A DNA stretch of 56,044 nt from Veillonellales bacterium (GCA_039680175.1 JBDKTO010000112.1:1-56044), one strand, 5' to 3'. Counted from the stretch's first letter, positions 1 through 9,550 are shown. The notes: a model not told the origin generated them from the letters alone. Program-made: numbers and translations.

Positions 1-1
1 T

Positions 2-151
2 TATATTGTGGATAACTTCAAGTATGACGCAGCTAATGATTATTATATTTGCCCTCAAGGTGCAGTTCTTTGTAATGTAAGCAAAAATGATGCAAAAAGA
101 AAACTCTATCGGAGTAAAACGTGCAAACAATTGATAGCGGCAATCAAGTAG
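2..151 (+). pseudogene. Transposase C-terminal remnant (IS1182-like)
   Basis: The frame is open from the left window edge for 49 codons and ends in TAG. It contains FKYDAANDYYICPQG followed by YRSKTCKQ. This resembles the junction just before the Cys-rich C-terminal domain of IS1182-type transposases, where a YICP(N/Q)G motif precedes a Cys-x-x-Cys stretch. Here the match stops after CKQ and the frame terminates six residues later, so the C-terminal domain is lost. The 5' part lies outside the window. It is probably a dead fragment. The family call rests on motif memory only. Confidence 0.5.
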
Positions 152-160
152 GGTTAAGAC

Positions 161-367
161 TCACTTTTGATTATAGCCGCTATTTTTATGCAAAATCGCT
201 ATTTTGGGCAATATTAAGGCAGAGAAATTAAGCATTTTCGCACAGTCTGACGTCCCTGGTTGTCCAATAGCATCAAGCCAGGGTAGATATTCGATAGAGG
301 CGAAGCCAATAATTCCGACGGTCACTACGCAGAGGATATACATTACAGCCATTTTTAGTTGCTTCAT
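161..367 (-). CDS. Small hypothetical membrane protein
   Basis: This 68-codon frame starts 7 bases after the lipase stop codon on the same strand. Residues 7-26 are strongly hydrophobic (MAVMYILCVVTVGIIGF) and suggest one N-terminal membrane anchor or uncleaved signal. The remainder is short and has no motif I recognise. The ribosome binding site is weak, so translation may depend on coupling to the lipase gene. It could be a real third cistron of the unit at positions 375-2101 or a chance frame; I cannot decide between these from one sequence. Confidence 0.35.
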   Translation of the reverse strand: MKQLKMAVMYILCVVTVGIIGFASIEYLPWLDAIGQPGTSDCAKMLNFSALILPKIAILHKNSGYNQK

Positions 368-374
368 CGAAACA

Positions 375-1727
375 TCACATCTTAGTATTTTTTTCGTTTA
401 CCGCTTTATTCTTCATCAGCCAGCTGTTTTGATGGGCACTCATATCTTTGAAAGCATGGATGAATGCTTCCAGAGGTGTTAAGTTGTAAGTCCCGGTAGA
501 ATATGTGGCTGTGTCAACGGCTGTACCTGTTGCCACATCATACACGGTTTGAGTTACTGTTATGTAATAGGTATTTTTTTCTTGTTTTATGCGCATGGCG
601 CTTACTTCAGAGGTAAGCGCCATGCGGCAGCCGGAGGCAGTAGCCTCTTCCTGCCATGTGGCGGGAACCGCCTGCGAGTTGGCTGTAACATAGTCCGGCA
701 ATGTTTGCCGGTATTCATCTTGCAGTGCTTCCTGCATATACCAAAAATCTGTTGTTAAGTCGGACGGCAGATTATTTCGAAGTGGGACAATGTAGACGCG
801 TCCGTTGGCTGTCTGTTTAGCGGCAGTCGGGGCGGGCAGTTCCATTCCGGCCTCAATCGCCTGGCGGCGTTTGTCATAATAGTTTTTGATTGCGGCGTCC
901 ATGTAGCTGGTCAATCGATGAGCATCATTGATTGTATCTGGCGGGTACCATTTAATTTCCCGGCCGAACTGCTGATAGCTGCCGACCATGGTTTGCAGAA
1001 CGCCGGTTACCGGATCACCGGAATTCACCACTCGAGTTAAGGGGAGGTTTGGACCGAATTTGGCGGCGAAAGCGGCATTGCCTACAGCAGGGGCACCGAA
1101 GGTGATAATTTCCATCTGCTCCGGGCTGATGCCTATACTTAGCAGTCTTGCCCCGGCCAGAGTGGCGGCTGCGCCGCCGAGACTATGGCCGGTTAGGTAT
1201 AGCTTACGGCTTTTATCGGCGGTGAGAAGAGCGGGCAGTGAGATTGGGGTATGTTGAGAATTTTGTAGGACAGCCGACGGGCCAGCCTGAATGAATTCAT
1301 TAAATCCCCTGTGTACTTTAGGTTCCGTGTCAGGAATATCTTTTTTAGCGGCATTGGCGGCAAATTCTGCGGGAGTGCTGCCGGCAAAATAGACTTTACC
1401 AACATTGAGGTCGGTTTTAATATCTCTTTTATTTTCTGTACCGACAATGGCAACAATGTAGTAGGGGATACCTTCTTTTCGAGCAATCAGGTAGCGGGCA
1501 CCGGTATGGCCCTGCACCTGAATATAATGATCAATTTGCCAGCCGTCCTGTTCCATGTAGCGATTGGCCAGATCGCCAAGCCGATCGCTATAGGCAGCCG
1601 CGCTTGCTCCGGCAGCCAGATAGATTTTGTAAGCTTGCTCATAATCTTCTTTTGGTCCGGCAAAACTTATGATCGGTATACATACCAGTACACCAGCGAC
1701 GAGTAATAGCAAAAGTAATCGTTTCAA
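375..1727 (-). CDS. Class 3 lipase family protein, secreted
   Basis: This 450-residue protein is a predicted alpha/beta-hydrolase lipase. Residues 1-23 form a signal peptide (hydrophobic core LLLLLLVAGVLVCIPIISFA, then G). The nucleophile elbow GHSLGG sits near residue 180 in the context YLTGHSLGGAAATLAGARLL, the hallmark of Lipase_3 proteins. Downstream, ITFGAPAVGN and the Asp of NSGDPVT match the family's acid region, and DAHRL near residue 270 can supply the catalytic His. The C-terminal 150 residues are not recognised. The start codon is TTG (CAA at 1725-1727 on the plus strand), overlapping the upstream gene's TGA, which implies translational coupling. It likely acts outside the inner membrane on an ester or lipid substrate; the true substrate is unknown. 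Confidence 0.8.
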   Translation of the reverse strand: MKRLLLLLLVAGVLVCIPIISFAGPKEDYEQAYKIYLAAGASAAAYSDRLGDLANRYMEQDGWQIDHYIQVQGHTGARYLIARKEGIPYYIVAIVGTENKRDIKTDLNVGKVYFAGSTPAEFAANAAKKDIPDTEPKVHRGFNEFIQAGPSAVLQNSQHTPISLPALLTADKSRKLYLTGHSLGGAAATLAGARLLSIGISPEQMEIITFGAPAVGNAAFAAKFGPNLPLTRVVNSGDPVTGVLQTMVGSYQQFGREIKWYPPDTINDAHRLTSYMDAAIKNYYDKRRQAIEAGMELPAPTAAKQTANGRVYIVPLRNNLPSDLTTDFWYMQEALQDEYRQTLPDYVTANSQAVPATWQEEATASGCRMALTSEVSAMRIKQEKNTYYITVTQTVYDVATGTAVDTATYSTGTYNLTPLEAFIHAFKDMSAHQNSWLMKNKAVNEKNTKM

Positions 1728-2101
1728 GGAATATCGCCCCGTCTTTCCGTTGAAAGCTGTTTACATGTTTTTGCGGCCTTTAAACCAGATAATTGCCTCA
1801 GCTTTTTTTCTAACCTGTCCGTAATCCTGGATGCGTTCCCTTTTTGCCCGGTTTGGTGCAGTTGTTCCAGTTCATGGATTAAATGCTCTATTTCTGTCAG
1901 AAGTTGATCTTTTTGGCGTTGGTATGCGATAACATCCGCAGGTAATTCTGTACTTCTTTGATGATGTACCAATTCCTCTTCCTCCATAGCTGGAGCGCGG
2001 TGAATTTTATATGCTAACCAGGTTATTGCCAGGATAAAAGCTATTGTTGCGGCATACCAGCAGACTGATATATTGTCCAACCATTCCCATATTGTTGACA
2101 T
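1724..2101 (-). CDS. Membrane-anchored coiled-coil protein, hypothetical
   Basis: This 125-residue protein has one N-terminal transmembrane segment (about residues 13-31, VCWYAATIAFILAITWLAY) and then a charged, Leu-rich region (about residues 55-110) with heptad-like spacing that suggests a coiled coil. The start ATG at 2101 is preceded by AAAGGTTGA. Its stop overlaps the TTG start of the lipase by 4 bases, so the two are co-transcribed and probably coupled. The family is not recognised. Topology suggests a small cytoplasmic-side or periplasmic scaffold linked to the lipase, but that is inference. Confidence 0.6.
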   Translation of the reverse strand: MSTIWEWLDNISVCWYAATIAFILAITWLAYKIHRAPAMEEEELVHHQRSTELPADVIAYQRQKDQLLTEIEHLIHELEQLHQTGQKGNASRITDRLEKKLRQLSGLKAAKTCKQLSTERRGDIP

Positions 2102-2290
2102 TGCTGATTCAACCTTTCATTTGTACTTCGGTCTGTCCAATCGATGACATGATCTTGATAGGGAGAGGTGGTGTCATAACCCCGTCCTTTTGGCGTCCGG
2201 CACAATGTTGCCGGGATTTTTTTATAGAATCAGTAGCAGTCTTTCATGAGATTACATAATATGTAGTGTAGTAAGGGGAGGGATGAAAAC

Positions 2291-2500
2291 ATGCAATATC
2301 GTTGTCCCCAATGTGGTGGCTGGCGTCAATTCCATGGCGTTCATGGTGGATTTGGTCACTTTGGTCACGGATTTGGTCATTTCGGCCACTTTGGACATTA
2401 TTATGGAGGTTTTGGTGGCTTGGGACTGGGGCTGGGATTAGGATATTTATTGGGTGCTTATCCTATTTACGATTATGATTACGATGATTTTTATTATTAA
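2291..2500 (+). CDS. His/Gly-rich small protein with N-terminal CxxC
   Basis: This 69-residue protein opens with YRCPQCGGW, a CPxCGG half zinc-ribbon. A run of GHFGH/GFGHFGH units follows (about residues 16-36, roughly eight His alternating with Gly and Phe), then a Gly/Leu-rich stretch GLGLGLGLGYLLGAYP, then an acidic Tyr/Asp tail ending DYDYDDFYY. The gene has a clear GGGGAGGGATG ribosome site and a hairpin terminator behind it, so it is probably real and monocistronic. Composition suggests metal binding or a surface or aggregating peptide. I do not recognise the family. Confidence 0.6.
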   Translation: MQYRCPQCGGWRQFHGVHGGFGHFGHGFGHFGHFGHYYGGFGGLGLGLGLGYLLGAYPIYDYDYDDFYY

Positions 2501-2524
2501 TTCAATTGCTGTATAAGATAAAGC

Positions 2525-2543
2525 CGCCCTCTTATGGAGGGCG
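2525..2543 (+). terminator. Hairpin after the His/Gly-rich gene
   Basis: CGCCCTC (2525-2531) pairs with GAGGGCG (2537-2543) across a 5-base loop. It is followed by a U-rich but interrupted tail (CCTTCTATATAT). It lies 25 bases after the stop codon at 2500 and probably ends that transcript. Confidence 0.55.
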
Positions 2544-2688
2544 CCTTCTATATATATAATTTCTATAACTGCCCAATGTCCGGCTGTTCATTTTTAGTAA
2601 AAACATCATCAGGGATGGAATATTGCTGCATAGAACCGTAAGCAAAAATCTCATACTATCATAGACAGCTCTTATTAAGGAGACTATT

Positions 2689-3408
2689 ATGAATGAACTG
2701 TTAGATATAGGTTGGCGAACCTCTCTAGTTTTATGTCTATTATTAATTATTGCACGAATATTAGGCAGACGAACATTGGCACAATTGACCTTTTTTGATT
2801 TTGCAGTAGGTATAATTATCGGAAATATAGCAGTGCTGATTCTATCAGATAGATATATGGAAATTGTTTTAATATTGTCGAGCTTAGTTATTGTTACTTT
2901 TTGGGTTCTTGTTATTAGTTTTGTATCCAGAAAGTCATTACCGGCAAGAAAGATTTTAGAGTCTCAGCCGATATTAGTCATATATAAAGGGCGCATATTA
3001 GAAGAAAATTTAAAAAGAAGGTACTATAATGTTAATGACCTTTTGGAATTGCTAAGAGAACAGGAAGTATTTTCACCCTCCCATGTTGAGGCAGCATTGA
3101 TTGAAACTGATGGGGCATTAAGCGTATTAAAGAAAACAGAGAAGCAAAATGAGTCATCATATGCTTCACAAACAAATAAACTCCCTTTTAGTAATATGCT
3201 TGGCAAGGAATTAATTATTGATGGGGAAATTATATTTGAAAACTTAAAAATTGCTGGGCTCTCTTATGAAGAATTAATTAATAAATTAGCTTTGCGCGGG
3301 ATTGCGAAGCCACAGGAAATAATGCTGTGCATGTTAAGCCCTGAGGGAGAATTATATATAGATATGAGAAAAGACCTGCTTATTAAAGATAATAACGACG
3401 ATTTCTAG
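2689..3408 (+). CDS. DUF421 (YetF-like) membrane protein
   Basis: This 239-residue protein matches the DUF421/YetF family. An N-terminal membrane domain (about residues 8-80, three hydrophobic segments) includes the family-typical ARILGRRTLAQLTFFDF and the FAVGIIIGN segment. A cytoplasmic domain follows with an ILVIYKGRILEENLKR stretch and the DLLELLREQEVFSP segment usual for the family. Length is close to other members. The start is well supported by TAAGGAG upstream of the ATG. In Bacillus, YetF-like proteins are linked to the spore or envelope; no enzymatic role is established. It is monocistronic here. Confidence 0.85.
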   Translation: MNELLDIGWRTSLVLCLLLIIARILGRRTLAQLTFFDFAVGIIIGNIAVLILSDRYMEIVLILSSLVIVTFWVLVISFVSRKSLPARKILESQPILVIYKGRILEENLKRRYYNVNDLLELLREQEVFSPSHVEAALIETDGALSVLKKTEKQNESSYASQTNKLPFSNMLGKELIIDGEIIFENLKIAGLSYEELINKLALRGIAKPQEIMLCMLSPEGELYIDMRKDLLIKDNNDDF

Positions 3409-3569
3409 CAAATAGAACTTAATATTAACAAGCAATCCTTAAAAGGAATGACTTACCTGATCTTCCATCCGGTCGCAGGCTGGGGTAGGGGCATAAAAAT
3501 CTGCTAATGTTGATTAGCAAACACAAATCCACCACAGTAAATATAGAACAACGGCATTTTGAAGACGGC

Positions 3570-3767
3570 TTAACTTCTTATTTCCCAGTTATCCGAACCA
3601 CAAAAAGGGCAGCGGGCTCTCCCCTGACCATAGAGAAAATCCTTAAAATCGAAACTGTTCCCGCAATCCTCGCAGATACATTCATTATGAACGCCAAGAA
3701 CATATGATATTTGACTGGCTGTCAGTAAGGCGATATAAAATAGATAGTTCAGATATCGCATAATCAT
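3570..3767 (-). CDS. Small zinc-ribbon protein with N-terminal membrane segment
   Basis: This 65-residue protein has a hydrophobic N-terminus (about residues 6-25, LNYLFYIALLTASQISYVLG) and then two Cys pairs: CICEDCG near residue 30 and CPFCG near residue 54, forming a probable Cys4 zinc ribbon. The start ATG has GGGAG upstream at good spacing. It stands alone between DUF421 and the tolC-like gene. The family is unknown; small zinc-ribbon membrane proteins are common in this group. Confidence 0.6.
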   Translation of the reverse strand: MIMRYLNYLFYIALLTASQISYVLGVHNECICEDCGNSFDFKDFLYGQGRARCPFCGSDNWEIRS

Positions 3768-3834
3768 AAAGTTTAACTCCCTATCGGTCTGGCAAATTGG
3801 CCGCCCCAGCCATTGACCTCTTATGGTAAATACT

Positions 3835-5130
3835 TTAATTGCTTCCTATAGCTTTGTCGAGTCGGGCTTTGCTGATGTTGTAGTCAAACAATGAGTTGGT
3901 ATAATTTGTTTTTGCCTGGGTTAACGCCAGTTCGGCATCCATAACATCCAGATTCGTATCAACTCCGGCACTATAAGCTTTTTGGGCAATCTCAAAATTG
4001 ACACTGGCTTCTTCAACCGCTACTTTGTTAGTAGAAATTCGCTTTTCCGCTTCTCTCATATTCAAATAGGCGTCGCTGATTTCCAACGAAATATCATCAT
4101 GTGTTTGTCTGGCTTGTTCCTTGGCAGCTAATACTTCTGATTGCGCCTGCTTGATTTTAGCATCCGTATTACCCGAATCGAACACATTAAGCTGTGTGAT
4201 CAGCATGGCAGTGCTGTCTTCATTCTTAGTACCGGCGAAGTCGGTGTCATCCCAGGCTACCGTGCCTTTTAGCATAACCTTGGGGCGGTTCTCGCTCCGG
4301 GTAATGTTAACCTGGGTTTCTCTTATTTTTACAGTTGTTTGTTGTTGCCGCATTTCTGGCCGATGGTCTAATCCAAACGTAATGACATCATCTTGACTGA
4401 GAGTGAATTGTTGATAAATTAACGGTTCTGTAAGATTGATTTCACTGTGCAAAGGCAATCCCATAGTTTTATTGAGACGATAAATCGCTAAGTTATAATC
4501 ATTTTGCGCTTTTACCAAAGTATTTTCCGCATTGGCGAGTTTGACTTTGGTCTGCAATACGTCATGCCAAGGGACTACCCCTTTATCAAACATATCTAGA
4601 ACATGATTCAGGTGAACTTTAAAATCAGCGACTGTTTGTTTAGCAATTTCTAATAACAGTTGGGATTGTAGCGCTTGGTAATAACCCTGACGGCTCTCTA
4701 ACTTAAGGTTATTTTTAGTGGCGGCTATTTCAAGCTGGGAATTTTCTTGTCCCAGTTGAGCCTGTTTAATTGAATTTTCTACTTTGCCGCCAGTGTACAG
4801 CGGGATACTGGCAGTCAGTGTATTGCTAAAGTAATTGTATGCATCGACCGATGACAATGTCGGCTGCCATGAATGCGGCGCATCGGAGCGCAGATCAATA
4901 TGTGTGAAATCGAGGGATGCTTTTTTATTGGATTGAGCTTCTTTGATTGCCCAAACGGTTTGTTCTTCACGTGCCGCTGCAATTTGCAATGCCGGATTAT
5001 TTTTAAAGGTTAGCGCAATGCTGTCATCAAGGGAGAGGTCTATTGGCTGCGCAAATGCAGGCTGAGATAATGCCAGGAAAGTTAGAATGGATAAGAAAGT
5101 TGTTTTAAAATAAGTAGAATGTAACTTCAC
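3835..5130 (-). CDS. TolC family outer-membrane efflux protein
   Basis: This 431-residue protein has a signal peptide cut after ALSQPAFA (about residue 27) and then the duplicated helical architecture of the OEP/TolC family: residues 30-220 and 225-425 each hold long Ala/Gln/Asn-rich helices. Typical motifs are ALTFKNNPALQIAAAREEQ near the start and ALTQAKTNYTNSLFDYNISKARLDKAIG at the end. It would form the outer-membrane channel for the RND pump encoded just upstream on the same strand. The start is GTG (5128-5130) with AAAGGAG ahead. Its presence is direct evidence for an outer membrane. Confidence 0.9.
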   Translation of the reverse strand: MKLHSTYFKTTFLSILTFLALSQPAFAQPIDLSLDDSIALTFKNNPALQIAAAREEQTVWAIKEAQSNKKASLDFTHIDLRSDAPHSWQPTLSSVDAYNYFSNTLTASIPLYTGGKVENSIKQAQLGQENSQLEIAATKNNLKLESRQGYYQALQSQLLLEIAKQTVADFKVHLNHVLDMFDKGVVPWHDVLQTKVKLANAENTLVKAQNDYNLAIYRLNKTMGLPLHSEINLTEPLIYQQFTLSQDDVITFGLDHRPEMRQQQTTVKIRETQVNITRSENRPKVMLKGTVAWDDTDFAGTKNEDSTAMLITQLNVFDSGNTDAKIKQAQSEVLAAKEQARQTHDDISLEISDAYLNMREAEKRISTNKVAVEEASVNFEIAQKAYSAGVDTNLDVMDAELALTQAKTNYTNSLFDYNISKARLDKAIGSN

Positions 5131-5200
5131 AATGAGCTCCTTTCTCGTAGGTTCGTGGTAGTCATAAATTTTTCTTCTGAATAGAACCGTTGCAAAGAAT

Positions 5201-8200
5201 TTATGCTAACGGAGCATCGCCTTGTTTATCGGGTCCCAGCGGAACCGGCAGCGTATGGTTGGACTGTACCCTGTAACAGGTGGCATACATAACCGGTAAA
5301 ACCAGGAGAGTAAGTATGGTGGCACCTAATAAGCCGGCGGCAATGGTTACAGCCAGCGGCCCCCAGAAAACACTGGATAGAAGGGGAACCATTCCCAAAA
5401 TTGCCGCGGCTGCTGTCAGCAAAATAGGCCGCAGCCGGATGACCGTTGCTTCAATTATGGCATTCCACGGAGAAGCCCCGGCGGCGAGCTGTTGGTCAAT
5501 TTGGTCGATAAGAATGACTGAGTTACGCATTATGATGCCTGACAAGGCTAAAATGCCAAGCTGCACCACAAAACCCAGAGGCTTGCCGGAGATGAACAGG
5601 CCTACGGATACACCGATAATGCCCAAAGGCGCCGTCAGCATCGTAAGCATCATTTTTGGGATACTTTGCAACTGGGCCATCAAGATGATCATAATAATAA
5701 TGAACATGGCCGGTACCGGCTCCAAAAGGAAGTGAAGGGCTTTAACACTGTCTTCATTCGAACCGTCGTATTCTATGCTGTAGCCAAAGGGCAGGCTTTC
5801 GCGCAGCGGTTTAAGCTGATCGTATATTTGTGTGGCCACATCCTGGCCGGTTACATTTTCAGCCTTGAGTTCTGCCTGCACCAGGATCATTGGTTTTAAA
5901 TCACGGCGGTAAATAAGGCCTTCTTCGGCATCATAGCTGATTTTGGCAATTTGATCCAAAGGTACATAGCGGCCATTACCCGTGTGAATGTTGATATTTT
6001 TTACGGATTCGGGATTGTTGCGGTTTTGAGAGTCAAAGCGAAAAACCATATCCACGGTTTTGTCATCTTCCCGGAATTGCGTTATAGGCAAGCCGGAAAG
6101 CTGGGTTTGCAGAGAGGTCGCCAACGGTGCGGACGCAACTCCCAGTTTCCTGGCTTTATCCTGATCAATGGCAAGATGGACAATCTTGCTTTTCTCATTC
6201 CACTTCAGGTTGACATTTTGCACATGGGGATTCGAAGCCATGGCCGCTTTTACCTGTTCGCTGATTTCACGAACCTTGTCCACGTCGTACCCTTTTACCC
6301 GGAGCATGACAGGATAATCAGCGGCAGGGCCGATACTAATAACTTTAGTGTGATATTGTACGGCGGGGAAATCGTCATTCAGCACTTTTGCGTATTTGGC
6401 ACGCAACTGGTCTCTTACTTTATCATCTTTGGCGACAATGACAAATTCGGCAAAATTAGTTTTGGGCAGTTCAGGTTCAATTGTCAAAACAAAGCGCGGG
6501 GCGCCCTCACCAACATGATAGGTATAGTAATCAATTCCGGGATCATCACTAATTCTTTGCGCAAACTCCTTGGCAACTTGTTCCGTATTCTCGAGGGAAG
6601 CGCCTTCCTGGAGTCTAAGCTGCACAATCAATTCTGGACGGGATGATGACGGAAAGAACTGCTGTGTAATATTTGTAAGTAAAAGCACGCCTAAAGCAAA
6701 GGAAATGACGGTGCCTCCCAGCATTATACCGCGGTGGCTTAGGCACCAGGAAAGAAGTCCTCTAAACTTATGGTATAAGGGAGTGTCGTAAACGTCATGG
6801 CTGTCTTCGCCGGAATGAGGCTTGACTTTAATGAATAAGTAGCCAAACAGCGGAGTGGCGGTGCCGGCTACCAGCCAGGATATAAGGAGCGCCATAGCAA
6901 TAACGTAGAACATGGTTACACAGTATTCAGAGGCATTTCCGTTTGAGAAGCCTACAGGAATAAAGCCCGCACAGGTAACTAATTCACCGGTCAGCCGGGG
7001 ATAGGCGGTGGAAGCATAGGCAAATTTGGCGGCGGCTAAACGATCCCAGCCTTCTTCCAGCTTCACGACCATGGTTTCTATGGTGATAATAGCATCATCA
7101 ACCAACAGACCCAAAGCAATAATCAGGGCACCCAGGGAGGTTCGATGCAAATCGATACCGGCAATTTGCATGACCGTGAACACGGTCGCAATGACCAGCG
7201 GTATGCAAAGCGCCACAATCATTCCGGAGCGAACGCCCAAACTGATAAAACTTACAATTAAAACAATGCCGATCGCTTCCGCCAGTGATTCGACAAACTC
7301 ATCGATGGAGTTTTCCACAACTTTGGGCTGGTTCACCGTTTGGTGGAGTTCCAAACCGGCCGGAAGTTCTTTTTGGATGTGATCCACGGCTGTTTCCATA
7401 TCTTTTCCCAGGTTCAGAATATTACCGCCGGTATCCATGGCCACCGCAATGCCGATAGCCGGCTGGCCGTTGTAATAGAACTGGGGATCGGAGGGGTCGG
7501 AATAACTGCGGCTTATTTTGGCGATATCCCCTAACCGGAAGCTGCGGCCGTTTACTTCAATGGGAAGGCTTTGAATATCTTCAAGGTTCTCAAACATGCC
7601 GGTAACCCGCATATACACATTGTCACTAGCGGTTTGAAGCATACCCGAAGGCGCCATAGCGTTTTGCGCTTGCAGGGTGGATAGAATTGTCTCCGGAGGA
7701 ATCCCGAGTTGCGCTAATTTACTGTTTTCAATCTCAACGTAAATTTTTTCGGTTTGCACGCCCAGTAGTTTGACTTTCCTTACGTTGGGAACCCCCAGAA
7801 AGACCCGCCGGATTTTTTCCGCTTTTTCCCTCATTTGTTCGTAGGAATAGCCGTCGCTGGTAAGCGCGTACACAATACCGTAAACTTCATCGAAGCGATC
7901 ATTAAACACCGGATCCATGACGCCGGTAGGGAAGGTGCTCTTTATGTCATTGACCATATTTCTGGCTTCCACCCAGCTGCTTCTTATTTCTTTTTTTGGC
8001 ACATTGTCTTTGAGGTTCACATAAATAACAGTAAGGCCCGGTGTGGAATAGCTTTTTAAGTAGTCAAGCCCCGGCAAATCCTGAAGCTTTTTTTCGACTT
8101 TGTCGGTGACTTGCTCTTCCATTTGGCGGGCGGTAGCGCCCGGCCAGGGAACCGCGATGACCATCTGCTTAATTACGAAATCGGGATCTTCCGCCCGGCC

Positions 8201-8305
8201 CATACTTTTATAGGAGAATAGGCCGGCAACGAAGGCGAGGATGACAAAAAAGTAAATAAACTGCTTATGGTTCAGCGCCCACTCCGTCAGATTGAATTGG
8301 TTCAT
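5201..8305 (-). CDS. RND efflux pump inner-membrane subunit (AcrB-like)
   Basis: This 1034-residue protein is full length for the AcrB/MexB-type family. It has an N-terminal transmembrane helix (about 14-34), a first periplasmic loop with VPWPGATARQMEEQVTDKVE, a block of helices near 335-530 that includes GLLVDDAIITIETMVVKLEEG with the paired Asp residues used in proton transfer, a second periplasmic loop, and a second helix block near 860-1015 with SGIIMRNSVILIDQID. It uses the proton gradient to export substrates through the adaptor and the TolC-like channel. The start ATG overlaps the adaptor's stop by 4 bases (ATGA), so the genes are coupled. The substrate cannot be read from the sequence. 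Confidence 0.93.
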   Translation of the reverse strand: MNQFNLTEWALNHKQFIYFFVILAFVAGLFSYKSMGRAEDPDFVIKQMVIAVPWPGATARQMEEQVTDKVEKKLQDLPGLDYLKSYSTPGLTVIYVNLKDNVPKKEIRSSWVEARNMVNDIKSTFPTGVMDPVFNDRFDEVYGIVYALTSDGYSYEQMREKAEKIRRVFLGVPNVRKVKLLGVQTEKIYVEIENSKLAQLGIPPETILSTLQAQNAMAPSGMLQTASDNVYMRVTGMFENLEDIQSLPIEVNGRSFRLGDIAKISRSYSDPSDPQFYYNGQPAIGIAVAMDTGGNILNLGKDMETAVDHIQKELPAGLELHQTVNQPKVVENSIDEFVESLAEAIGIVLIVSFISLGVRSGMIVALCIPLVIATVFTVMQIAGIDLHRTSLGALIIALGLLVDDAIITIETMVVKLEEGWDRLAAAKFAYASTAYPRLTGELVTCAGFIPVGFSNGNASEYCVTMFYVIAMALLISWLVAGTATPLFGYLFIKVKPHSGEDSHDVYDTPLYHKFRGLLSWCLSHRGIMLGGTVISFALGVLLLTNITQQFFPSSSRPELIVQLRLQEGASLENTEQVAKEFAQRISDDPGIDYYTYHVGEGAPRFVLTIEPELPKTNFAEFVIVAKDDKVRDQLRAKYAKVLNDDFPAVQYHTKVISIGPAADYPVMLRVKGYDVDKVREISEQVKAAMASNPHVQNVNLKWNEKSKIVHLAIDQDKARKLGVASAPLATSLQTQLSGLPITQFREDDKTVDMVFRFDSQNRNNPESVKNINIHTGNGRYVPLDQIAKISYDAEEGLIYRRDLKPMILVQAELKAENVTGQDVATQIYDQLKPLRESLPFGYSIEYDGSNEDSVKALHFLLEPVPAMFIIIMIILMAQLQSIPKMMLTMLTAPLGIIGVSVGLFISGKPLGFVVQLGILALSGIIMRNSVILIDQIDQQLAAGASPWNAIIEATVIRLRPILLTAAAAILGMVPLLSSVFWGPLAVTIAAGLLGATILTLLVLPVMYATCYRVQSNHTLPVPLGPDKQGDAPLA

Positions 8306-9426
8306 AAAGAGTCACCGCCCAATTTCACTTTCTGCCCCTCATTGAGCTTATGGACTCCGGCCGTTACGATCCGGTCGCCTTGCTGCAGTCCGGCGACAAC
8401 CTGAATGGTTCCATTGCCGAATTTACCGGTTTTAATTTGACGTAAGGCAACCGTGCCGTCGGTTACGACCCAAACATACGGGGTGTCGCCGTTTTGGTAA
8501 ACAGCCGACAATGGAATCGTTGCCGTTGATTGTGCTTCGCTATCGAAAAGGCTAACGGCAGCGGTCATGCCCAATTTCATTTCAGGCGGCGGGTTGAGTA
8601 AGCTGATGCGTACTTTGTAGGTGCGGGTTACCGGATCAGCCATGGGGGCAATTTCCCGCACTTTACCTGCCGCTGATACATTAGACAATGCCCAGAATGT
8701 CACTTTAATTTGCTGCGCTTTTCGTAACTCTTCGATCCGATTTTCCGGAACGCTGATTTCTACTTCCCGTTCCCCATCCTGAACAATAGTCAGTACCGGC
8801 TGTCCGGCACTGACCACCTGACCCGCTTCCGCCTTGATGGCAGAGACGACGCCCGGTTTGTCGGTACGCAGCAGGCTGTAGTCAAGCTGGTTGGCCCCCT
8901 GCGTACGTTGGGCAGAAGCCTGCTGTACCGTAGCGGAGGCTACTTCATAGGCACTGACATACTGTTCGTAAGTCATGCGGCCGACAGCGCCGTCTTCGTA
9001 GAGCTGCCGGTAGCGGTTCAAATTGCTTTCCGCCAGCCGGAGCTGTGACTCAGCGGAGTATACTTGGGCCGAAGCGCTGTTTACAGTTTGCTGAATATCC
9101 TTGGGATCAATCTGCATCAGCACATCGCCGACATTTATTACGCTGCCCAGTTCTACATTCCGTTTTATAATTTTGCCGCTGACCTGGAAAGCCAGCTGGC
9201 TTTCATAGCGTCCGCGGACTTCACCGGAATACGTGTATTCCTGCGCAGAGCCTGCGGCGCCAATTACGGCGGTTTGGACCACTGTAATATCATCTGTGAC
9301 TGTTTTGACTTGACGGTGTGAATTCCATATAATCCCGCCGATAATACACAATGCGATTACTAGTGCAGCTAATCCGTAATATATTTTTTGTTTTGGCAGT
9401 TTGGTCAACCAGTTCCATTGGTGCAT
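8302..9426 (-). CDS. RND efflux periplasmic adaptor (membrane-fusion protein)
   Basis: From ATG at 9426 this is a 374-residue membrane-fusion protein of the AcrA/HlyD type. I chose this start over one 17 codons further up because GAGGAG lies at the right distance. An N-terminal anchor (KIYYGLAALVIALCIIGGIIW) is followed by a lipoyl half-motif (VSGKIIKRNVELGSVINVGDVLMQIDPKD), an alpha-hairpin (about 95-160), the second lipoyl half (GVVSAIKAEAGQVVSAGQPV), a beta-barrel and a membrane-proximal domain (VVAGLQQGDRIVTAGVHKLNEG). It is first gene of the three-gene efflux operon and probably under TetR control through the sites near 9551. Confidence 0.9.
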   Translation of the reverse strand: MHQWNWLTKLPKQKIYYGLAALVIALCIIGGIIWNSHRQVKTVTDDITVVQTAVIGAAGSAQEYTYSGEVRGRYESQLAFQVSGKIIKRNVELGSVINVGDVLMQIDPKDIQQTVNSASAQVYSAESQLRLAESNLNRYRQLYEDGAVGRMTYEQYVSAYEVASATVQQASAQRTQGANQLDYSLLRTDKPGVVSAIKAEAGQVVSAGQPVLTIVQDGEREVEISVPENRIEELRKAQQIKVTFWALSNVSAAGKVREIAPMADPVTRTYKVRISLLNPPPEMKLGMTAAVSLFDSEAQSTATIPLSAVYQNGDTPYVWVVTDGTVALRQIKTGKFGNGTIQVVAGLQQGDRIVTAGVHKLNEGQKVKLGGDSL

Positions 9427-9550
9427 GATTTCACTCCTCGTTTTGGTTACTATTAAGAAACATAGATAAGGAAACACGTTTTTTCATTCTGGCATCCGGT
9501 TGATTGATTTGATTTTGGCCCAAACAACCGGAGGTGACGGAAGAAACTAA

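Noticed and set aside
5951-6646. Plus-strand frame of 231 codons within the RND pump
   Set aside because: It is fully antisense to a conserved RND gene and has no family motif; long antisense frames are expected there.
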